From positions 1-23,437 of the forward strand of contig NZ_CAMLDV010000044.1 in assembly GCF_946478835.1 (NCBI RefSeq): DNA of 23,437 nucleotides. The letters run 5' to 3'. The notes under the pieces are model-generated. The model ran no database searches and had not been told where the DNA came from. It saw nothing but the letters and a program-made list of their open reading frames with translations. Both the position numbers and the translations under genes were made by a program. Shown piece after piece: positions 17,463 to 23,437 of the stretch; position 1 is the first letter of the stretch, and every line of letters begins with the position of its first letter. This stretch comes from an uncultured Bdellovibrio sp. (lineage in GTDB: Bacteria; Bdellovibrionota; Bdellovibrionia; Bdellovibrionales; Bdellovibrionaceae).

Positions 17463-18782
17463 TTATGCTTTACCAACAACTTTTTCGATGTCGGTGATTT
17501 CTTTTGGAACCGACGAAGTCATGTTCTCTGATCCGCTTGAAGTCACGCGGATGTTATCTTCAATACGGATTCCGATACCGCGATACTTCGAAGGAGCTGA
17601 TGTGTCTTCTGCAGGGATGTAAAGACCGGGTTCAATTGTGAAGCACATGTTTGCTTCAATTGGACGAGGCTCGCCTTTTTTAAAGTACAATCCCGCATCG
17701 TGCACATCCATACCCAACCAGTGACCGATACCATGCGGGTAGTATTTTTTCTGAGCAAGAGCTTGGATCAAATCTTCTTTACGACCTGAAAGAAGACCTA
17801 GCTCCAACATCAAGTCAGTCAGCATAGATGTTCCCATGTCGTGAAGTTCTTTAAATACAATACCTGGTTTTACGAAATCAATGATAGCCTTTTGAACCTT
17901 TAAAACGCCTTCGTACACGCGCGCTTGCTCATCTGTAAACTTTCCGTTTACTGGGAAAGTTCTTGTGATGTCGCCTGTGTAGTAATTGTACTCAGCCCCC
18001 GCATCGATCAACAACAAATCGCCGTCTTTACAAACTTGATCGTTGAAGTTGTAGTGCAACGTCGTCGCTGCATTTCCAGAAGCTACGATGTAGTTATAAC
18101 CTTCGCGTGCAGAACCCTTCATAAAGAAGTGATGCGCCAACACACCTTGAACCTGGCGTTCTGTTACACCGGGACGAGTGAAGTGCATTGCTGCTAAGTG
18201 AGCTTGCGCAGAAATTTCGCACGCCTCACGAAGCTGAGTGAGTTCGTATTCGCCTTTCACCAAACGGTGTTCACCTAAAAGAGTGTCCGCATCGTGAATA
18301 GAAAGAAGACCGTAACCTGTGCGACCTTGCATTTGTTTTACTGTTTCAAGAACAGACTGCATTTGATGATCGACTTCCGCATTTTTATAAAGACGATAGT
18401 AAACGCGATCGACTTCTTTCAAAAGTTGCGGAGCCACTTTTGAGAACTCATCAATAGGATAGGCTTTGTCGATTTTGAATTCGCGCTCACAACCTTCAGG
18501 TCCATAGCGGAAGCCATCCCAAGTTTCTCTTTCAGGATCACGACGACGCACGAACATCGTCGTTTCAGGTTTCATACCTGGGCGATAGATCAAAATAGAT
18601 TCTGGCTCTTCCCAACCTGTGAGATAGAAAAGATTTGAATCTTGACGGTAAGGATAGTGCACATCGTGATTGCGAATGTGTTCAGGGTGAGAAGCAACGA
18701 CCAGCGCGCCTCCGGCGATCTCTTGACCGACTTTTTTTCTTCTCTCTGCAAATACGTTCATATCAAAAGTGGGTTTTCTCAT
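17463..18782 (-). CDS. pepP: Xaa-Pro aminopeptidase (aminopeptidase P, M24B)
   Basis: This cytoplasmic metalloprotease removes the N-terminal residue before a proline. The 439-residue sequence has the creatinase-like N-terminal domain (RQDSNLFYLTGWEEPE near 46-61) and the pita-bread catalytic domain with the five metal ligands in order: Asp260 (LLLIDAG), Asp271 (GDITRTF), His354 (PHGIGHWLG), Glu384 (FTIEPGLY) and Glu408 (IRIEDN). His243 in TLHYN sits where the conserved substrate-binding histidine is expected. The length matches E. coli PepP (about 440). The ribosome site AGGAG lies 6 nt before ATG and overlaps the stop codon of the patatin-like gene (TAGGAG), so translation is closely linked. 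It is the last gene of the operon and ends at a bidirectional terminator. Confidence 0.95.
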   Translation of the reverse strand: MRKPTFDMNVFAERRKKVGQEIAGGALVVASHPEHIRNHDVHYPYRQDSNLFYLTGWEEPESILIYRPGMKPETTMFVRRRDPERETWDGFRYGPEGCEREFKIDKAYPIDEFSKVAPQLLKEVDRVYYRLYKNAEVDHQMQSVLETVKQMQGRTGYGLLSIHDADTLLGEHRLVKGEYELTQLREACEISAQAHLAAMHFTRPGVTERQVQGVLAHHFFMKGSAREGYNYIVASGNAATTLHYNFNDQVCKDGDLLLIDAGAEYNYYTGDITRTFPVNGKFTDEQARVYEGVLKVQKAIIDFVKPGIVFKELHDMGTSMLTDLMLELGLLSGRKEDLIQALAQKKYYPHGIGHWLGMDVHDAGLYFKKGEPRPIEANMCFTIEPGLYIPAEDTSAPSKYRGIGIRIEDNIRVTSSGSENMTSSVPKEITDIEKVVGKA

Positions 18783-18791
18783 TCGTTTCTC

Positions 18792-19796
18792 CTACAGACC
18801 CCATTTACGAGTTAGAACTTTTAACTGACGAGCGGCTGACTCAGCGCCCTTGTTCATAATCTCGCGGCGTTTATCGAAATCCATAATACCATAGTTCCCC
18901 GTCTCAAGCGAGACGACAGTGTCAACTCCCGCAATAGGCTTATTATATAAGCCCGCGATCTCGCTCCATAGTACGTTGTCCGTTGCTGCGGCATCCAAAG
19001 TGTACGGTGATCCGCCCGGAGCCTGAAGAACATTCACAAGAACGATATAGTTCGCCCCCTTTGAACGCATATAGTTCGCAAGCGACGTGATATCACGCAC
19101 TCCAGCAACGCTGCTTTGATAAGGCTTAAAGAACGGAGGATAAGACATGCAAAGGTACATCAACTGATCTAGCGGTCCACGATTCATCAAATAAATCTGG
19201 TTCTTTTTCATATTGTAAGACGGACACGCAAAAGGAATGCGGAAGTCTTCCACCTTGGAACGATTGAAGGCCGTTCCTACAAAATCTTTAAGCACCGTCA
19301 CTTCGTTGTTTTTGTGAACAGAACCCAAAAGAGATTTTTTAACGACGTCTTCATCTTTCAATTTGAACATTTGCCATTCAACATCGTTGGCCTGTTCTTT
19401 GTTTGCATAAAGAGCCGCCATCGGAGCTGCGAATTCAACACCACCAATTGATTGCACCGGAACTTTCGCACGCATCAACTCATGCAAAAAACCAATGTGC
19501 GCGTAAGTCTTTGCTCCACCGGCACCCAAAATAATTCCAATGCGAGGCATGGACGGAATCACAGGAGCTGGCGGTGGTGGCGGAGGAGGAGCTTGAGTCA
19601 CTTCCTCTTCTTCTGTTTCGATAGGTGGTGGTTGCGGAGTTGGCTGAGTTGGATGTTGAGCGTGAGGACCTGGCTGAGTCGGTCTTGGTTGCGCAGCTTT
19701 GCGAATGTCTTCGCGAGTCTTAATTGTTTGGCAGCTTGCGAGAATGAGAAGAGGTAAAATCCAACTAGACTTTTTTAGCAAAGACAAAGAACTCAT
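18792..19796 (-). CDS. Patatin-like lipoprotein, probably catalytically inactive
   Basis: A protein of about 334 residues. It has a lipoprotein signal (ILPLLILASC, lipid Cys22 from the chosen start), a long Pro/Gln-rich tether (about 35-80, with an acidic EEEE patch and a run of seven prolines), and a patatin/RssA-like domain beginning RIGIILGAGGAKTYAHIGFL. The oxyanion-loop glycines are kept in altered form. The nucleophile elbow GxSxG is replaced by GGVEFAAP, and the Asp-Gly-Gly motif is absent where VRDITSLANY precedes GANYIVLVNVL. Both catalytic residues of the Ser-Asp dyad are therefore missing, and a binding or scaffold role is likely. I chose ATG 19796 (AAAGGA 8 nt upstream); ATG 19805 adds three residues. 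The gene overlaps tlyA by about 30 bp. Confidence 0.82.
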   Translation of the reverse strand: MSSLSLLKKSSWILPLLILASCQTIKTREDIRKAAQPRPTQPGPHAQHPTQPTPQPPPIETEEEEVTQAPPPPPPPAPVIPSMPRIGIILGAGGAKTYAHIGFLHELMRAKVPVQSIGGVEFAAPMAALYANKEQANDVEWQMFKLKDEDVVKKSLLGSVHKNNEVTVLKDFVGTAFNRSKVEDFRIPFACPSYNMKKNQIYLMNRGPLDQLMYLCMSYPPFFKPYQSSVAGVRDITSLANYMRSKGANYIVLVNVLQAPGGSPYTLDAAATDNVLWSEIAGLYNKPIAGVDTVVSLETGNYGIMDFDKRREIMNKGAESAARQLKVLTRKWGL

Positions 19797-20535
19797 TATT
19801 GCCATCCTTTCCTTGAATCGGAGAAGAGAAATAGTCGATCACTTTTAGACCGTGTTTCGCGCAAACTTCTTTTACGCGCATTTCGACGTCCGCATAAAGT
19901 GAAACATCCTTGACTATACCCCCCTTTGACAGGCCGTCAACGCCGACTTCAAATTGGGGTTTAACCAGACTCAAAAGATGGCCTTCGGTCTTAAGAAAAT
20001 GAACCAATTGAGGGATAATCAAAGAGATCGAAATAAAAGAAACATCCATGACCGCAAGATCAAATTTTTCCTGCGGTGTTGCTTTAAGGACTCCCGCTTC
20101 TTGCGAGAGATTTCGGGCGTTGATTCCTTCAATGACTTGAAGACGCGGATTTTTTAAAAGTTCCGCGTTCACTTGACCGTGGCCAACGTCGACTCCAAGA
20201 ACTTGTGCTGCCCCTTTTTGCAAAAGGCAGTCGGTAAATCCACCTGTTGAAATTCCCACATCAAGAACTTTGAGATCTTTCACGGAAAGTTTGAGATGTT
20301 CTAACGCGCCTTCTAGCTTCAATCCTCCCCGAGAGACAAAACGATTTGCAGGACCTTCTTCAACCAAAATCTGCATACCGTCGTTTACGGAGAAGCTCGA
20401 TTTTTTTAAAACTTTTTTCTGAGAACCTTCAACCTGAAAAACCTGACCCGCATCAATCAATTCCTGAGCATGCGTGCGCGACTGAGCCAATCCTTTTTCA
20501 ACAAGATAGACATCCAGACGTTTTTTCTCAGACAT
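19765..20535 (-). CDS. tlyA: TlyA-family rRNA 2'-O-methyltransferase / hemolysin-like
   Basis: The 256-residue protein has an N-terminal S4 RNA-binding domain (KKRLDVYLVEKGLAQSRTHA to about residue 65) joined to an FtsJ-like methyltransferase domain. The S-adenosylmethionine loop is VLDVGISTGGFTDCLLQKGA (90-109). The K-D-K-E set typical of the fold can be placed at Lys73 (RGGLKLE), Asp164 (VMDVSFISI), Lys192 (LVKPQFE) and Glu248 (GNNEFF), so it should be active. TlyA methylates ribosomal RNA in mycobacteria; whether this one targets 16S, 23S or both is not visible. It starts 6 bp after ispA and its 3' end overlaps the patatin-like gene, consistent with one operon. No strong ribosome site precedes the ATG. 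Confidence 0.93.
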   Translation of the reverse strand: MSEKKRLDVYLVEKGLAQSRTHAQELIDAGQVFQVEGSQKKVLKKSSFSVNDGMQILVEEGPANRFVSRGGLKLEGALEHLKLSVKDLKVLDVGISTGGFTDCLLQKGAAQVLGVDVGHGQVNAELLKNPRLQVIEGINARNLSQEAGVLKATPQEKFDLAVMDVSFISISLIIPQLVHFLKTEGHLLSLVKPQFEVGVDGLSKGGIVKDVSLYADVEMRVKEVCAKHGLKVIDYFSSPIQGKDGNNEFFVFAKKV

Positions 20536-20541
20536 AAGTAA

Positions 20542-21411
20542 TTAAACCTGACGATTTTGATTAAAGCTAATGAGGTATTCCAGCATCGGAGCTTCGGCAG
20601 AGACTTTGTGAAGTTCCGCTAAAGTGTTTTTACTGATTTCTTGAAGATACGTTTTAGTTCCCTCAAGACCCATGATGCCTGTGAAGCTTCTTTGGTCTTG
20701 GTCTTTTTCACCATGATCCAAAACATCGTCAGCTACTTGGAACGCAAGTCCTAAACCTTCACCGAATCTGCGCAAGCTTTCGATGTCCGTCGGACGAGCC
20801 CCTGCAATCACAGCAGCTCCTTCAACGGCAACCCGGATCAAGGCCCCTGTTTTTAAAAGATGCAAGTGCGTGAGTTCTTCCTTCGAAAATTTCTTTTGGC
20901 TCGCGCGCAGATCAATGGCTTGGCCACCGACCATGCCGCGAACACCAGCGGCTTCAGAAAGAAGGCGTGTCAGTTGTCCCACAAGGAAGCTTGTGTCGCT
21001 GTATCCGTCGGCAATGAGTAAAAATGCTTCGGTTAAAAGAGCATCCCCAGCAAGCAATGCGAAATCTTCACCGAAGACTTTATGATTCGTAGGTTTACCA
21101 CGACGAACATCATCGTTATCCATGCAAGGAAGATCGTCGTGAATCAAAGAATATGTATGAATCAATTCAACAGCTGTTGCAAAAGGAAGGATGCGCTCTT
21201 GCGAGCAACCAAAAAGTTCCGCAACCAGCAAAGACAACACAGGACGGAAACGTTTTCCGCCATTCGTTGCGGAATAAAGCATGGACTTTCTCAACTCGGA
21301 AATCGCCTCACCTTGCGGCAGCACCATTGTGGAAAGATACTTTTCCACATACTGATTCACAGTCTCTACACGGTTTGCGATTTCTTTTTCAAGTTGAATA
21401 GCCAAGTCCAA
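20542..21411 (-). CDS. ispA: Farnesyl/geranyl diphosphate synthase
   Basis: This cytoplasmic prenyltransferase condenses isopentenyl diphosphate with allylic diphosphates to make farnesyl diphosphate, the precursor for quinones and undecaprenyl carriers. The 289-residue sequence shows the first aspartate-rich motif DDLPCMDNDD at 92-101 within LIHDDLPCMDNDDVRRGKPT, the second motif DDVLD at 228-232 (FQVADDVLDHGE), NGGKRFRP near 50-57, and GGQAIDL. The residues before the first motif (HTYSLI) are typical of short-chain bacterial synthases. The start is TTG at 21411, preceded by GAGG; it begins 1 bp after the xseB stop, so translation is probably coupled. The usual partner dxs is not in this operon. 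Confidence 0.94.
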   Translation of the reverse strand: MDLAIQLEKEIANRVETVNQYVEKYLSTMVLPQGEAISELRKSMLYSATNGGKRFRPVLSLLVAELFGCSQERILPFATAVELIHTYSLIHDDLPCMDNDDVRRGKPTNHKVFGEDFALLAGDALLTEAFLLIADGYSDTSFLVGQLTRLLSEAAGVRGMVGGQAIDLRASQKKFSKEELTHLHLLKTGALIRVAVEGAAVIAGARPTDIESLRRFGEGLGLAFQVADDVLDHGEKDQDQRSFTGIMGLEGTKTYLQEISKNTLAELHKVSAEAPMLEYLISFNQNRQV

Positions 21412-21412
21412 T

Positions 21413-21637
21413 TTAGTTTTCCTCTGGAGTGAAATCCGTCACAACAGGTTTGCCGTCAGCACCCACAGACATCAAAAGTTTTACTTTTGCTTCTGCTTCA
21501 TTCAAACGCTGATGGCAATCGCGAGAAAGCTTTACGCCTTCTTCAAAAAGTTTCAGAGATTCTTCTAAAGCCAAATCTCCTTTTTCCATCTTTTGCACGA
21601 TCTCTTCGAGGCGGCTGAGTTTTTTCTCAAAATCCAT
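21413..21637 (-). CDS. xseB: Exodeoxyribonuclease VII small subunit
   Basis: The 74-residue protein has the XseB pattern: FEKKLSRLEEIVQKMEKGD, LALEESLKLFEEGVKLSRDC and HQRLNEAEAKVKLLM, which form two helices of a coiled-coil hairpin. The short C-terminal tail (KPVVTDFTPEEN) is acidic. Several XseB copies bind one XseA to form exonuclease VII, which degrades single-stranded DNA in both directions. It lies 1 bp after xseA and 1 bp before ispA. Confidence 0.95.
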   Translation of the reverse strand: MDFEKKLSRLEEIVQKMEKGDLALEESLKLFEEGVKLSRDCHQRLNEAEAKVKLLMSVGADGKPVVTDFTPEEN

Positions 21638-21638
21638 G

Positions 21639-23045
21639 TTATTCCTCCTTCACACTGTCAACGACAGCGGTCAGTGAACCTTGTGCCAAGCGAACGTCGA
21701 TAACGTCCCCTTTTTTCACCTGGCTCGCCGATTTAATAACTTCACTTTTCTTAGTCACAATTGAATAGCCTCTTTCAACAACTTTCAGAGGACTTAAACT
21801 GTCCAAGACGGACATCAGACGCGCCATACGCGCATTCTTTTTCTCAATAGAAAAAGCCAACGCCTTTTCCATATGAGCCTTTAAATATTCCAGATCTTTT
21901 TTCTTTTCTTCAATGAGGTCTTCAGGATTTCCCAATTTCTCTGTCAAAAGTTCCACGCGATGATGGCGCTCTGACAAGCGACGATTCATTGCAAATTCAA
22001 GACGATTTAAAAGATCATCATTACGTAATTCTAAGTCTTGCAAGCGGCGTTGCGGATCTACAAGACGCTTGGATAAGCCACGGATCTTTTCCGTTAAAAA
22101 CTTCATCTTCTTTTCAAATGAAAGATGAAGCATTCTTTCCAATGATTTTACTTTTGTACCTAACTCCCCGGCACTTTTCGCAACAAGCTCTGCCGCCGCG
22201 GAAGGTGTCGGCGCACGAAGGTCAGCCACAAAGTCAGCAATTGTAAAATCAATTTCATGTCCCACCGCTGAGATCACTGGCAAAGGACTCGCAGCGATTA
22301 AGCGCGCAAGAGCTTCGTCATTAAAGCACCACATGTCTTCAATGGATCCACCACCGCGACCGATGATAACAACATCCACACCTGGCAACCCGACAGCTTT
22401 TTTGAAAGCCTCACGAATTTGTGGAGCCGCTGCTTCCCCTTGTACAATCGTCGGAACAACAGTCACTTGTATAGAGCGCGCACGACGAGAAAGAACATTG
22501 AGAATATCGCGGATCGCGGCTCCCGTTGGGGAAGTCACAATAGCAATATGTCTTGGAAAAGTTGGAATCGGTTTTTTTCTTGCCGATTCGAAAAGACCTT
22601 CCGCTTTCAGTTTTGTTTTCAGCTGCTCAAAAGCTTTTTGCAAAGCTCCGGCACCTACGGGCTCCATCATCTCGCACATGAGTTGATAGTTGCCGCGAGG
22701 TTCGTACACGGAAATACGGCCGCGCACGATCACTTCCATGCCATCTGTCGGTTTAAACTTCAGACGTGCATTGTGCCCGCGAAACATCACCGCCGTAATT
22801 TGTGATTTGGCATCTTTAAGACTAAAATAAAAATGCCCTGATGTGTGAGCTTTGAAGTTCGAGATCTCGCCCTTCACCCACACCATGCCGACTTGGCCTT
22901 CAAGAAGTTGTTTGATGTAGACATTGAGTTGCTCAACCGAAAGAACTGACGGTTCATTCCCGCGCGGAGCTACATCCATAGCGCCGAGAGTGGCTTGTGC
23001 CGAAATTTCAGTTTTGCGAAGAGCTTGATTTGGTACGTCTGACAT
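21639..23045 (-). CDS. xseA: Exodeoxyribonuclease VII large subunit
   Basis: The 468-residue protein has an N-terminal OB-fold for single-stranded DNA (VWVKGEISNFKAHTSGHFYF, SQITAVMFRG, VIVRGRISVYEPRGNYQL), the catalytic core (IAIVTSPTGAAIRDIL, GVDVVIIGRGGGSIEDMWCF, ISAVGHEIDFTIADFVADLR), a long coiled-coil region (about 290-415), and a C-terminal segment ending VERGYSIVTKKS onward. It is the catalytic subunit of exonuclease VII, a single-strand DNase. ATG 23045 is the first start and has only weak GGA upstream. Met23 (MDVAPRG) is an alternative, since homologues often begin near the LSVEQLNVYIKQLLEG block. Stop to xseB start is 1 bp, so the subunits are coupled. Confidence 0.96.
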   Translation of the reverse strand: MSDVPNQALRKTEISAQATLGAMDVAPRGNEPSVLSVEQLNVYIKQLLEGQVGMVWVKGEISNFKAHTSGHFYFSLKDAKSQITAVMFRGHNARLKFKPTDGMEVIVRGRISVYEPRGNYQLMCEMMEPVGAGALQKAFEQLKTKLKAEGLFESARKKPIPTFPRHIAIVTSPTGAAIRDILNVLSRRARSIQVTVVPTIVQGEAAAPQIREAFKKAVGLPGVDVVIIGRGGGSIEDMWCFNDEALARLIAASPLPVISAVGHEIDFTIADFVADLRAPTPSAAAELVAKSAGELGTKVKSLERMLHLSFEKKMKFLTEKIRGLSKRLVDPQRRLQDLELRNDDLLNRLEFAMNRRLSERHHRVELLTEKLGNPEDLIEEKKKDLEYLKAHMEKALAFSIEKKNARMARLMSVLDSLSPLKVVERGYSIVTKKSEVIKSASQVKKGDVIDVRLAQGSLTAVVDSVKEE

Positions 23046-23053
23046 GGAAGTCC

Positions 23054-23082
23054 AAGCTAATGGGCTCCCCGCTTTGAGTCAA
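23054..23082 (-). promoter_or_regulatory. Possible promoter ahead of xseA
   Basis: On the minus strand TTGACT (23077-23082) and TAGCTT (23054-23059) are 17 nt apart. The -35 equals that of mreB; the -10 matches only three of six bases. Transcription would start almost at the annotated ATG, so it would favour the internal Met23 start of xseA. This is weakly supported. Confidence 0.35.
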
Positions 23083-23367
23083 TTAAAGAGCAGAGTACCA
23101 GACATTCTGCGCGGACCACAATCCGCCGACGAAAAAACACACCCAACCAAGAGTTTTGTGACGAGAAAGGTTGTGAAACGCTTCACCCATGCGCTCTTGG
23201 CCGATGCGCACCAGGACAGGGTTCTCCAACACAAGAACCATCAGGAGTCCATAGAAAAAAACAACGAACGGAAAAATAAAATCGAGCTTTTCTGGCGTCA
23301 TAAGCAATTTATCGGCAGCTTTGCCTGAAAGTAAGAGTCTGGTTTCGTTGACGGGTTTGAAAGACAT
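23083..23367 (-). CDS. Small integral membrane protein, unknown function
   Basis: I do not recognise a family. The 94-residue protein has two predicted membrane helices, about 29-48 (LDFIFPFVVFFYGLLMVLVLE) and about 73-90 (LGWVCFFVGGLWSAQNVWY), joined by a charged loop (RIGQERMGEAFHNLSRH). The N-terminal 25 residues are polar and contain no signal peptide. The composition and the two-helix shape fit an inner-membrane protein. It ends 37 bp before xseA in the same direction and could be the first gene of that operon. There is little ribosome-site evidence before ATG 23367, so the start is uncertain. Confidence 0.62.
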   Translation of the reverse strand: MSFKPVNETRLLLSGKAADKLLMTPEKLDFIFPFVVFFYGLLMVLVLENPVLVRIGQERMGEAFHNLSRHKTLGWVCFFVGGLWSAQNVWYSAL

Positions 23368-23437
23368 GATAGAATAACAGTCAGAGGTTCGACGGCGTAA
23401 AGCTCATCGAAATTAAACCTTACAAGCATATTTTTGG

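Noticed and set aside
22333..22805. Two overlapping plus-strand frames of 117 and 128 codons
   Set aside because: Both lie opposite well-conserved xseA catalytic sequence and have no recognisable content.

Overview
This window looks like chromosomal DNA from a Gram-negative bacterium of the Bdellovibrio type (Bdellovibrionota). That placement is an inference from the protein set and style: many exported proteins with no obvious family, lipoproteins, MreB, and a periplasmic DUF2252 protein. No rRNA or other diagnostic marker is present to prove it. The coding density is high and no gap between genes exceeds about 190 bp. I saw no tRNA, rRNA, CRISPR array, insertion sequence or phage genes.

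Left block (1-8780, all minus strand, so read from right to left): an exported lipoprotein, then mreB behind a good sigma-70-type promoter. These are followed by a tightly packed run of a small sigma-70-like regulator, a single-pass membrane protein with an anti-sigma-like N-terminus, a membrane sensor histidine kinase, a 73-residue secreted protein, a PapD-type chaperone and an outer-membrane usher. The usher is cut by the left edge. The sigma-like, anti-sigma-like and kinase genes overlap each other, and the chaperone and usher genes overlap. This suggests a surface-fibre (chaperone-usher) locus carrying its own regulatory cassette. The usher N-terminus resembles the archaic (Csu/spore-coat-U-like) branch. 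The pilin genes are probably beyond the left edge.

Middle block (8968-17423): an exported DUF2252 protein on the plus strand converges on glpD and a GNAT-like gene on the minus strand. A plus-strand run follows: a HAD phosphatase, a large DUF748 (AsmA-like) envelope protein, and two secreted proteins of uncertain function. The first of these two carries motifs that can be laid on a lysozyme/SLT-like active site. A strong bidirectional terminator lies at 17431-17456.

Right block (17463-23367, minus strand): a housekeeping operon read as small membrane protein, xseA, xseB, ispA, tlyA, patatin-like lipoprotein, pepP. Exonuclease VII, farnesyl diphosphate synthase and TlyA are commonly neighbours in bacteria; dxs, often found among them, is missing. 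The patatin-like lipoprotein has lost the nucleophile-elbow serine and the Asp-Gly-Gly motif, so it looks like a pseudoenzyme.

The points most worth a second look are the regulator-plus-chaperone-usher cluster, the cysteine-less anti-sigma-like protein, the patatin pseudoenzyme, the possible divergent peptidoglycan-cleaving enzyme, and the exported DUF2252 protein.
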